From contig NC_089982.1 of assembly GCF_036417845.1 (NCBI RefSeq), forward strand, positions 41,565,684-41,629,683: a stretch of DNA of 64,000 nucleotides, written 5' to 3'. Both the position numbers and the translations under genes were made by a program. This stretch comes from Apteryx mantelli. Its lineage: Eukaryota; Chordata; Aves; Apterygiformes; Apterygidae. This document shows, one piece after another, positions 39,701 to 50,260 of the stretch; within the stretch, counting starts at the first letter, position 1, and each line of letters opens with the position of its first letter. The notes below the pieces were generated by a model. It ran no database searches. It was not told where the DNA came from and saw only the letters and a program-made list of their open reading frames with translations.

Positions 39701-42700
39701 ATGTACTACTTCACAGACACTTGTTTTATGAACAGACATACCGACACCTTTAGAGATTTCTCCCTTTTTCATCTTATTTGTATCTCCAAATTGCTCACAG
39801 CTTTGGCTGATCCTGCAGCAAATACTAGATCTAGATACTAGCAGATACTCCAGACTAGTACATAGTATTTTTGTTCATCCAAGGCATTTAGTAGGTATCC
39901 TGATGGCTGCACCTCATAGGAAGGGTCTCTGCTGAAAGTAGAAGGCTTGTGCTGTAGTCTACTCTTGCACATTAAAAATCTTGTTTCTGTGAATCAGGGG
40001 TTAATACATTATGTCCTAGCACATGGCTGTTTACTAACAATTTAAAAGTAAGATTCTACATAATACTATTCAACTTCTACACAGAGCTTTTGAGTGGACT
40101 ATCATAATATCAAGCATTCATATACTCCACACCAAAAGAAAAAGTGTTTTTCTTCTTCTATTTTTTTTTAATCAGAATTAGCCTTTTAATAGAGGCCATC
40201 TCTTTAGAGCTGAATTCAGCCAAGCAATATAATCCATCACCAAACAATTGATGTAAACAATAAGAGGACAAAAGAAAACCAACCTCTTACATGCTCCTGA
40301 TTTCTCAAATATCTGTTTAGCCATTACAAGCCAAATGATTATGTTCTGTTTCCCATGATAAAGCATTTATCCAACTCCACTACTACAGCCTCCTATATAT
40401 ATAAAACAAGATCAAGTACCTCTAAAACATTCAATTTTTGACCAATTTGGCCAAACAACATGCAACCGGAACAAATTCAATGTGGTTATCTTCCTTTCAT
40501 CTTGCATTGCTTGCAGACCCCTTTCAGAGACTGCTCTGAAACAGAGGGACTGCTGCATTTTTTAAGAGGTTACCTCACCCTTTGAGCCAGGGCATTCAGA
40601 AGCAGAGAGACTGCTAACTTTAACATGGTCAAAACACAGTTCACCACTTTGATTTCCCTGTTTGTTAAGTCATACAAAACAAGATAAGCTAGAAATTCCT
40701 GAGATACCACAGACTCTAAGGTGAGAGGTCATTGTAAAAACCTACTTATTTTGTTTCATTCCAATTTATCTTTACTACATTCTCAGAACTAACAGGCATA
40801 TTTTCTGTCATTAAAGTCAATAGCTCATATCAAATATATGTAACAGTCTATCCATTTTTACACACTTCATTATTTTAAACACTACTGAAACACACTTTTA
40901 AAACACTATTTTACACACTTTTTATGCAGTTTTTAAAACACTGTTTTAAACACACTTGAAATTTCTAGTTCAGGCTAAATGATGAGACTTTCTTTTAAAA
41001 ATAAAAGACTTAAGATTTATCATATAATTACCTTAGTATCCTGTTACGACAGAAAACTTCATAGCTTGCTGTAGCTGTACACTTTGCTTCTCAAAAAAGG
41101 ATGAAGAGAAGAGTAGTGGTTCATCTTACTCTGGAGCACGTGAAATTTCCTGGAGAGAAAGAAGTAGTACTCCTTTCTGAAGTCATCTGAATACGTGCAG
41201 CTGGTCAACCACAAACCAGGAGGAAGCTTATATCACACATGTGGACCAGGAGACTTGTGAGTGAGAGCTGAAGGAAGTGCAAAAGCAGATCTCAGTGTTA
41301 AACAGAGAGGAAAAGGGGAGTAGGGTGGAGTTCTAGGTATAAAAAAATCTTGTGGTTTTTTTATATCTTGTTTCAAGTTTTCTCTATTTTAAGAAACTCG
41401 TTGCCATTGGCATTTTAATAAATCATAGCTTAATAAATCATTCTTTCAGGAAAACGTGCAAATCAAATGTTTCTAGGAAAACTCATCGGTTTCAGCAGAA
41501 CAAATGTTTCTTATTTCTAGAGCACAGATTGAAACTCAAAAGAGAGAAAAGAAATAGGCAAGGATTTCAGTTTAGCTATAGAAGACTGCAATTGAAATAT
41601 TTGTTTTTCCTTGGTTCTGAGTAGAGCTAATAGCTGTTGTCCCAGGTGAAGGCAATCCCTTTTGTAATCAGTTGTGTGCCCCCTTTGCAGCTGTTCTGGC
41701 CAGAGAGAACTCCTTAGCTTGATGGTCAAAAGGCACACAGGATACAAATGACTGCTCTAAACCTGCAAGCGCAAACACATGAAGCTGGACTTCAGATGTT
41801 TTTCTTAAGTGGTTTAATAAGCTATCATTTTCCAGTGAATCTTCTCAAAAATAGCAATCCAAGACAAGGAAAAAAGCCTTGAAAATGTTCCCTGAGTGGA
41901 AATCTTTTTTTAGTTGTGTCTTGCGCTAAGAACATTATTGAGAAATTACTCTTAAGGACCATATCATTTGCATTACCCTCAAAGGATGAAAATACCCTGA
42001 ACAACTGGCACTACTAATCATAATGATGAATAGGGGAAGCATTATGGAAAATTATGAAGAGTCTTACTGATATTCCAATGGGGCAATAAAGGTTTTTCTA
42101 AGTAATAGGAACCAGTAGTGGACAGAGTAAAACTTTGTCCTGATTTGTTGTGGTGAGTGGCTAAGGTTCTGCTGATATTTCAGTAATACTGAATGAGCCT
42201 GCAACATGAGTCTCCTTGCTGGAAAATCATTTCTAAGCGGTAGCCTAAGGAAAGGCTACCACTTGTAAGACAACAGGGCTACTTCCCCTCTCTGTTGCGC
42301 TGACTGAAGACAATGAGCTAAGATTAGCAAATACTGTGCTAAAAGAAACAAACAAAACCTTATTATTGAATTAGTGAAAATTCAGATTTTTGTATGCTTT
42401 AATATAGAAAGACCTTGGTAGCATATAGATATGATCTTACTCCCAATATCACAAAGATCACCTTATACATTTGGACTGCAAACTGATTCTGGCTTTCTAA
42501 ACTAGTGCTAAAAGACTGCAGCCAGTTTATCTTGTGTTCTAGGAATGTAAGAATTTATACATAGACTCACACCAAAGATTCATCTGATCTCCAGTGTTGA
42601 TTTAATAGAAGCCAGTAGTTGTTGCTTAAAAAATGTATAAGAAAGAGGAAAAGTAGAGAATAATCCTTTCCAGCTTCTGAAAAGGGTTTAGGGATTTCCT

Positions 42701-42966
42701 GAACTGGAGATTCTATCTAGACCGTTATTTTTAATAGCCATTGAAAAAACAGGGATGCTAGTTCTCCATGCTGCTTCACAAATTAGTCTGAAGATTTGAC
42801 CCAAAAGTAATACATAAAAACTTAACATCTGAATAAGAACAGAAAGGATCATTTTGTGCTTACTATAAAATTTCTAATGCTACCCCAAAGCCTTCTGTTT
42901 CTGAAATTATTTAGTATCTAGTATCACTAAAGTAGGATTAAACAGTTATACTTGAGTATTTATCAG
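36751..42966. other. Gene-free AT-rich intergenic stretch
   Basis: No gene supported. It contains short (AC) runs near 37213 and the AAACAC-rich repeat at 40855-40960. Confidence 0.65.
40855..40960. repeat. Imperfect tandem repeat rich in AAACAC and TTTTA
   Basis: Words of the type TTTTAAAACAC and AAACACAC recur about six times across 100 bp (for example 40897, 40932 and 40944). Period is irregular, so this is a decayed minisatellite or low-complexity region. Confidence 0.65.
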
Positions 42967-42971
42967 GCAAG
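42967..42971. repeat. Left target-site duplication of solo LTR (GCAAG)
   Basis: GCAAG directly precedes the TG that starts the LTR and is matched exactly after its terminal CA. Five base pairs is a normal duplication length for retroviral integration. Confidence 0.75.
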
Positions 42972-42989
42972 TGACGGGCAAGTGAGGAG

Positions 42990-43175
42990 TTAACAGGTCT
43001 GAAGTTTGTCGATTGATATGCAGAAGAACTGATAGCACAAGAGCTGAGGTGCGCAAAGCTGCTGAACAGAGGACTTAACAGGACTAAAGTCGTCTGCCAA
43101 CCGATATGCGCAAGGACTGATATGCGCAAGGCTGCGGAATGATTAACAAGACTGGAGAAGTGAAGTCTGCCACCT
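42990..43175 (+). repeat. Imperfect repeats in U3 of the solo LTR
   Basis: Three related blocks begin TTAACAGG/TTAACAAG at 42990, 43075 and 43143, with similar following words (TCTGAAG, ACTAAAG, ACTGGAG) and CTGCCA(A/C)C endings in the last two. Nested in the second is a tandem 16-mer: GATATGCGCAAGGACT (43103-43118) followed by GATATGCGCAAGGCTG (43119-43134). Repeats in U3 often hold the viral enhancer; that role here is inference. Confidence 0.65.
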
Positions 43176-43333
43176 GGAATCCGCACGGACCCCCGGGGAG
43201 GGAAGAAGCAATACGGAGGTGCTGTGGTCTTGCCTCGCTAGCAGGGTCCCCCCAAGCAGACAAACAGACAGTCCTGTGGTTGCGAAACTCGCAAAAAGTC
43301 AGCAAAAGCAGTGTTTGCCCAGAGCCCCAGCCG

Positions 43334-43340
43334 TATAAAA
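43334..43340 (+). promoter_or_regulatory. TATA box of solo LTR
   Basis: TATAAAA lies in a GC-richer context in the middle of the LTR, where the U3 promoter is expected. Transcription from it would begin roughly 25-30 bp downstream, near 43365. Confidence 0.6.
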
Positions 43341-43545
43341 AGAGACTTGGGAGCTAGGAGAGTTTGGGCAGGCACGGGAACGTGACCTGACCATCCTCTC
43401 CGGCTGGACCGTGAGTATCCCCCCCCTCCCCTTTTCCTGGGACGCTGGGTGAAGGGAACTCCTCGAGGTTGAGAGCCCTCTCACTAGGAGAGTGAACAAG
43501 AAAGTTTTCAAGCAGGGATAAGCAGTCCTTCCAATTAATAATGCA

Positions 43546-43615
43546 GTAATCGACGGTTTCAGGTTATCCTTTCTAAATTAGTAACTGATGGTTTTGTGTT
43601 ATCCTTCCTAAATTA
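43546..43615 (+). repeat. 35-bp tandem duplication within the solo LTR
   Basis: Two adjacent 35-bp units (43546-43580 and 43581-43615) match at 28 of 35 positions, both ending CTAAATTA. A third partial unit may precede them and a GTAAT start follows. They lie between the TATA box and the polyadenylation signal, so in the presumed R region. Confidence 0.75.
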
Positions 43616-43666
43616 GTAATCACATTATTTTAATGGATGTTACTAATCCAAGAACTTGTGTGAGGA

Positions 43667-43672
43667 AATAAA
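43667..43672 (+). terminator. Polyadenylation signal of solo LTR
   Basis: AATAAA is followed by a T-rich stretch and then TGTCTCAGTTGTTG, a GT-rich downstream element, 64 bp before the LTR end. This is the arrangement expected at the R/U5 border. Confidence 0.65.
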
Positions 43673-43736
43673 CATCTTTTTTATTATTATTATATTACTG
43701 TCTCAGTTGTTGCTATTGAAACTTCATAGCATGACA

Positions 43737-43741
43737 GCAAG
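43737..43741. repeat. Right target-site duplication of solo LTR (GCAAG)
   Basis: Exact copy of the left GCAAG, directly after the terminal CA of the LTR. Confidence 0.75.
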
Positions 43742-45930
43742 TCTTCTTTTTTTCTTAATTATTTTCTTTTTTTTAAACAGTACTCTGGCCAATTGCTTCT
43801 GGAACAGGAATCTCTCAAGATAGTTGGGGAAAGATGGAAATTAGTATCAGAGACAGAACAAAAGGTATGATTACAGATGAGAAAGAGAGGCTGTTACAAA
43901 TGTCACTCTAATTTTTTTTTTAGTGTTAGCTAAAGGAGTAATCTGGGGCATAGATTTGCAGGTTATCATTGCAACTGGCATCTTCAGAATGTTTCATCAT
44001 CTGAACTCCTTGACTTATTGATTCTCTTTGATGCCCCTTAATTCCTAAAGCGTTTCAAAACTCAGGCAGCTTCTCCTGAACAGATTTCCCACATCTCAGT
44101 TGTCCAGCTGGCTTATGCTTTCAAATTTGAATATATGTTTTCTTGTAACGGGCAGTAGTTGCTAACACTGTATTAGAGAGAGGAAAATTCACCTCGGCCA
44201 ACAGTTGAATAGCAGTATAATCTTTCTTTCTAATTTCCTTATTGTAAAGCAGTCTTAAAATTTCATCTGTCGTATAAACCTTCTGCTATGTGTCTGTGAT
44301 TCTGATAAAGCCCCAGGGCTGGTTGGTTGGTTGTTTTTCCCCCCTCCAGAAAAAGTGACATTTAAGGGACTTGGACTATGTTATCTGGGGCTGAAAAGTT
44401 GTGACACTGCAGATTTCAGCTGGACTGGATTCTGGTGCTCAGGGCACGAGGCTATCCAACATAATTGTAAGTAACAATCTGTGCACGTTTTACAGAAAAT
44501 TTCTAATCTCAGAAAAGTGAGGTAAATTTAGAGGACAAAATGATTTTGTGGTATTAACAGTACAAGCTTTTCTAGACAATGGCTGACTTCCTTTCTTACA
44601 GAAATCTGTAATTGCCAATTTTCTGCACATGGTGGTAATTTATAGATTTTTGAAAATCCAGAATATACTCCCAAGTTCATGTTCAGTAGCATAAAAAGAT
44701 CCTGATGTATTCCTGTTTCCTATCCCCCATCTCCCCCAGTTTCAGAGACAGGAACAACAACAACAGAATAAGCTATTGTAATGGAAATTCATGAAAAATA
44801 CACGCTGTCTGTAGTTGTCAGTGCTGAGAATTTTATGAGGTTTCTCCAGCAAGGAGCAGGCAACTAGCACCTATGATGTGGTATGTCACTGAATTTACAC
44901 ACTCAAGCATTTTGGGGCAGGTGGCTTCTTCATCATCGTGAATCTGCAGTCATTTGCTTTCCGATTAAATCTATTTTCTACTCAGTAAAAGGGATTTTTT
45001 TAACCAACTCTTTTCTGTCATTTTAAGAGATGACAGAATATAAAAGTAAAGGAAATTGTCATAAAACTTTAAAAAAAAAAAACAACCCTCTCTGACAGCT
45101 CTTGCGGACTGTCTGCATAGACAGCTCTTTGTTGTACATTCAGGCTAAAAGCTAATCCATCAATTAGTGGGAAGTCCTAAAAAGCAATCACCTTCACAAA
45201 GAGCAGAACCTAACAATGTCTAGTGTTTGAGAAAAAGAAACAAAACAAATGACATACATATTAATCATTATGACAGCAATTGCAAATGCCAAGAAAAGTT
45301 CTGGACACATTTCCAGAAGAAAGAGTTTACTATGTATGACAAATTACATGTTAATAGATCCTTTTTGAAATACTGGATGTAACTTATGTTACTTGTCTTA
45401 GAACACAATGGAATACATTTTCATCAAGCATCTAGAAAGTGTTAAGAAAATGTTAAGAAAGCATCATAACAAGAGCTACACACAATCACTGGCGTTTGTG
45501 CTTTTGGTAGTCTGGGTAATGATGGAACTTCCTTTGATACACCAAATTCTTAGTACACCCTTGAAAATAATTATCCCTTAGCAATTTTTTTTCCCCTCCC
45601 TTCATTGTATCTTTGTAGACTTTCATGTACTGAAAGATTCACTTCATTATATATTTCACCTATTTTTCGCCCCGGACAAGTTAAATGGGTTGGAATCAAG
45701 ATAAAATAATCCAGCTGTATACATTTGTGGAATTTATCATAAATATTACATTTCAAACAATGGGTCAGATTTTCAAGAAGTTTTTAACATCCCATTAATT
45801 TTACACCCCAAGTGGTATATTTGGGGCCCACAATATTACAAAAAACCCAAGATGTAATTCAGATAAATCAGTACCTGATTTTTAGGTGCAAATAATTCCT
45901 GTTGCGTCTCCAATTGATAGAGGATGTAAA
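43742..45930. other. Gene-free stretch between the two LTR-type insertions
   Basis: AT-rich unique sequence with no retroviral coding similarity, so the two LTR-like blocks on either side are not the ends of one provirus. They also have opposite polarity. A possible ancient repeat lies at 45765-45845. Confidence 0.6.
45765..45845. repeat. Possible ancient interspersed repeat
   Basis: GGGTCAGATTTTCAAGAAGT followed by CCCATTAATTTTACACCCCA has the look of a diverged sauropsid dispersed repeat (CAGATTTTCAAAAGTGCT...CCCATTGACTTCAATGGG). Weak evidence from pattern alone. Confidence 0.25.
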
Positions 45931-47038
45931 TGATGCTATTGATGGAAAATCATATCAAGTAAGAGAGAGAGAGTTGACACTATAGATTTCACAGAAGAAG
46001 CTATGAACTTTATTCCAGAGAGTTCATAAACCACGGATAATTAATTACAGTCTAAAATTTAGTACTAATGTGTTGTATAATCAATTTTAACTATTCAGAA
46101 GGTGGAAGTTAGCATGGATAAGTCTTGCAGACCAATTGAGTTTTTAGGAAGTCTTGAAAGGATGAAATCCTCTGCCTCTAGAGAAAATAGGTCTTCCCAT
46201 CCTGATCTAGAGGTGGTAGCATGACAGAGAAAGAGACAGGTATGTTATACTCGCAAAACTGTTAGGGGCAAAAGAGAACAACATTATATATGGAGCCAAG
46301 AATTTATTGTTAACCTAATAAGAATAAAACACACTAATTAAAATACAACAAATGCTTATTGTTAGTCTAGTTACAGTAATACTACATAGTCCAAATTTGT
46401 ACTGAAAAGCCTCATTAGAGTTATATCATTAAAATTGTTATACAATAAAACATACTAATATCTACCCCTTTTTGTTGGTGTTATGCTCGCCTGCCATATG
46501 TCTCCGGATCGCGAGGCTGATGCCAAGCAGAGAGGTGTGCGTGTGGGGAGCCAACAGTGGCGGTGTTGCATCGAGTTATCCATGGCCAGGCCTTTTGCCA
46601 TTAGGACATTAATTCAGGTGTATGTGTGGCGGGGGAGTCCCTTCTGCCTCAGTCTTGGTGCCCATTTGGGGATTTTTTTACATGTTTTCTTATCAGGGTC
46701 TGTTTCTTTTCCTGGTTTGCAGCTGGAGTTTGCAAGTTGCACAATAGCCTCCCTCAGCTTCATTTGACGTAATGAATGCCCAGTTTGTCAGACTTTTACA
46801 GTTTAAGGTATTCACAGAACTTAAACAAAAACACGTTAGGCAGTAATCACTGGCCCACTAGAAAATTGTTATGCTAAAAGCAGCTCAGGCCAAGGCAAGC
46901 CCATGCAAGTCCAGAGACCCTGCACTGTCAGTTCGATACAAAACCTATAACCTTTACGGGTGATGGCGGAAGTCATACTTGCTAGCCTATAGGTAGGGAA
47001 AATAAGACAACAGTGGTCAGGTGGAGCTCACCAAATCA
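45931..47038 (-). mobile_element. Probable LTR-retroelement fragment, minus strand
   Basis: Two features suggest an endogenous retroviral piece read on the minus strand. First, AATAAA (46009-46014) is followed by a short TC-rich tail, as at an R/U5 border. Second, a GC-rich stretch (46480-47030) with several CpGs contrasts with the flanks. A TATATA-like word sits near 46283. A purine run AAAAAGGGG on the minus strand (46465-46473) resembles a polypurine tract, so the left part may be a 3' LTR and the right part the end of the internal region. Alternatively the whole block is one LTR: it starts TGAT and ends ATCA, with near-matching flanks GTAAA/GCAAA (one mismatch). No gag, pol or env frame is recognisable. 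Limits are approximate. Confidence 0.42.
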
Positions 47039-48768
47039 GCAAAGTGCTTTAGCAGATTATTCACAGATTTTGACTGGCATTACGGTTTGGAAGGGGGAAA
47101 TGAATTTAACCATGACCTAGCATGCAATGAAAAATGGAAGGATCTGAATAAGAAAATAAAATAATATGGTCAAAGAGATAGGGAAAATCTGTTCTGGCAG
47201 TTAAAGCACACTATAGATGGCAAAAGATGAATCATCAGAAAACATACAAACAAAAAACCCAACCTACTCACATCCAGGGAACAGAAAAAAAATTAAGACA
47301 TATTCTACCCAGACCATGCTGACAGACTGAGAGCATCATTTCTGACCTGGCTGCAGCTGTTTACTTCATATAACCTCTCATTAAAAAAGGAGATTTTATT
47401 CAAACTACTAGATCCACAAAACATTTTAATAATGTGTATTCTGGTAAAGTCTAAAACTGCAATCCTGGAAACACCAGTTAAAGTACAGTCCAGGTTTGGA
47501 GGCTGCTAACCTATCTTTGGTTTGGACTTCAAAGTTCCCCCATCCTCGGGGCGGTTGAGTTCTGCTCTTGTGCACGTATACCTCATCTATGATAGGGATG
47601 AAGAGCTTAATGCTTCACTCATGACACAGCACAATCTGGATCCAGAAAGTAGCAGCTCCTTCCCTGATCTTTCCTGAAAAGCTCAATCCAGTAGAATTGT
47701 ATGATTAAAGGTTCATATAAGAAGGAAATGGATAGTGTGATGATTGGAGTAACAGAAACAGGATGAAATTTAGCAGTGTACAATGTATGTGCAGTGCTTA
47801 GAAATCAATAGTGGGAGTTCAGGAGTTCACATAAAACTAGAAAGACAGAGATGTATTAGTTGAACACAAGCTACCAATGAGTCATTGATGCAGAGGCAGC
47901 TGTTGTAAATACAGTCCTAAAACACAGTATGCTCAGTGTTACCAGCAGATATGTGAAGAAATTAATGCCATTGTACCAAGTATTCATGAAATCTCATGTC
48001 AAATACTAAATTAATTTCTATTCTCCACGTTCAAGTACTGGGACAGGTCAAAGCAAGGACTGCTAAAACAGTAGGAAAGTCTGTCTTACAACAGAGCATG
48101 CATTTTCAGTTTTTGAAACATTTATATTTCTTCCCTGAAAAGCTCAGTCAAGTGATTGGAGAGAGCTTATCGCACCCCAGCAAGAAAGAAGTGTCATGCA
48201 AAGTGCAGCATGACACACAGCTTTCTTTTGAAAGATGACTGCAAGGAGCATTGTGTCTAAAACTTAAGGCATACTTTCCAGGAACTGAGAAATGAAATCA
48301 GTTGCAATTTCCTCTATTTTATGGGACTCATAATTTCACCTCCCAGGAGAAAGGTTTAGCAATGAAGTTAAAGGCCTTTTATATAGAGATCAATCTCCAT
48401 ACCTCTTACTGAAGCAGTGACTGTGCAGGAAAGAAGCCAAGATTCATTGGATAAGTGTCACCTGCAGCTGCAGCCCTGAAACCTCTGAGGGTCAAACCCT
48501 GCTACCAGTTCATAGGTAGTATATCAGGGAGCAGCAAAAGCCAGCTACTCTGCAGGGGAAGGCAAGCCAGGAGCCAAGTGTGACAGCTGGGACGCTGACT
48601 TTGCCAGCAAGGGTTACAGTCCCACATTTTTCGAACAAGGAGAGAAGAGCTAGTGATAAGCAGGGTCAGGCAGCCATCCACAGAAGCTGCTAGATAAGTG
48701 TGTTGTGACAAGGCAGGACCAAAGCCAATGAGCAAGGTCATTGTATGTTAAGAGGGAAGAGAAAAGGA

Positions 48769-48786
48769 GGGGAGGGGAAGGGAGGG
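48769..48786 (+). other. Potential G-quadruplex motif
   Basis: Four G tracts with short loops, GGGG-A-GGGG-AA-GGG-A-GGG, meet the usual G3+N1-7 pattern. The tract sits in a longer purine stretch (about 48751-48790). It lies far from any recognised promoter, so a function is not supported. Confidence 0.7.
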
Positions 48787-50004
48787 AAGAGCCATATTTT
48801 CACACACACACAAAAAAAAGCTGCTCTCTCTGGTTTTGGAATAGGGGTGCCTAGGTACCAGTCATTACTCAATACATGCAGTTCCCAGAGTATCCAGTAA
48901 TAGGTCACTGGTATCGGACTCCAGTGTTGCAGTTATGTACATAAGATCACTTTTTCAGATTTATCGAAGAAATTATACAAAGAATAATCAAAGGACGAGA
49001 TGTCCACATTATTCAAATGATTTGCAGTAATAGATGAGCTACAGATATACCTGAATGAAAAGATGTATTTTATTCCTCAAGGGAATACATGAACAGACTG
49101 TCATTCTCACATTGCTGACAGAATAAGAAAATGAGAATATGAATCCAAATTCAGCAGGAGCTGAAAACAAATGTCTCCTCAGAAGCAAGATACCAGATGA
49201 TCAGCAACGTCTGCGAAGGCTCATGATGAACTCCTGCAGATAGAGCATTCCCTGCACTTGCATTAGGTCTTGCTTCCCCATTAGACAATGCCTCCCAGTT
49301 CCTACTCAGTGAAAAAAAAAAACAGCCTATGGGTTGCTATTGCTTCTGTTATGACTGAAGCTTCCAGTAGGCTGGTTAAAGCTTTTTTGTTTGCAAGTCA
49401 TACTGATTTTTTAACTGGAGTCTAACAGCATGAAGGTAGCAAACCAAGGAAGGCCCATTTTTCATACCTGCAGGGCCTGTTTGCACATTTTTCCAGAGAT
49501 AAGAGACAAGCAGCAATAGTTACTTTGTGCAGTAGACGAGCAATTCTTAGCAGCTCAGTATAAAAATATGTACTGGCTTTTGCTAATAATTTGCATGAAT
49601 GTGGAAACCATGTGGCTGCTATTGCAGTGAAATAGCATAGAGTTCTCTCAGCATTTTCATCTTGTCACTTATTTCTAGTGCTTAAAGAAAGGAAAAGAAA
49701 AAGTGAACTAGCTTTCTGGTATGTGGACCTCTTTTACATTTGGTGTTTTAAATGTTATAGGTCACAAGTGGTCAGATTTTGCTTGAATTTTTGAGATCAG
49801 CCACAGCTGCCATCCCTGCAATACTACAAGCAACAGCTTGAGCTAGTTGTGTGTCCAAAACGGTTCCCTTCCTGCACATATGTCCCATAGACAGGAGAAA
49901 ACATTTAATTAGATTGCGTTCACACAGTTATGGGTGGGCTATATTGTTTAGAGCTTGTATTCATTTTCTTTTACAAAAAGTTTCTTTGTGACTGGATACT
50001 GGGC

Positions 50005-50260
50005 TAGTGAGGCACAGGAGATTTAGGCACTTAAAGCACCTATGCATTCCCACAAAACTTCCATTCATTTGTTGTGTAATCCACTGGGTGCCTGATAGTC
50101 TTAACTGTTAGACCTACAAAATATATGTCTGAGTCCAACATTTAGATCCATAAAATCTGTGCACATCTGCATCCAGAACATGGGCTCCTAAATTCTATGT
50201 GCACCTCAGGTTCCTCCAATACCTTTCTAGAAGCCAAAATGACTGGTTTGGGGCATATTA
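50005..50260. repeat. Possible ancient interspersed repeat
   Basis: Repeated words such as TTTAGGCACTTAAAGCACCT, GGGTGCCTGATAGTC and GGGCTCCTAAATTCTATGTG resemble the 'TTAGGCACCTAAAT' type of dispersed sequence seen in reptile genomes. No family is assigned. Confidence 0.25.

Larger units (their letters stand above)
42972..43736 (+). mobile_element. Solo LTR of an endogenous retrovirus
   Basis: A 765-bp block of higher GC than its flanks begins TGACGGGC and ends CATGACA. It is bounded by identical 5-bp repeats GCAAG (42967-42971 and 43737-43741), the expected target-site duplication. Inside, in LTR order, are a U3-like part with imperfect repeats, a TATAAAA box at 43334-43340, and an AATAAA signal at 43667-43672 followed by a T-rich tail. 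Flanking DNA returns at once to AT-rich intergenic sequence with no gag, pol or env similarity, so this is a solo LTR left by recombination between two LTRs. Plus orientation follows from the TATA and polyadenylation signals. The family was not identified. Regulatory activity is unknown. Confidence 0.85.

Noticed and set aside
42972-47038. One provirus spanning both LTR-like blocks
   Set aside because: The two blocks have opposite orientation and unrelated sequence, and the DNA between them has no gag, pol or env similarity. The left block also has its own target duplications.
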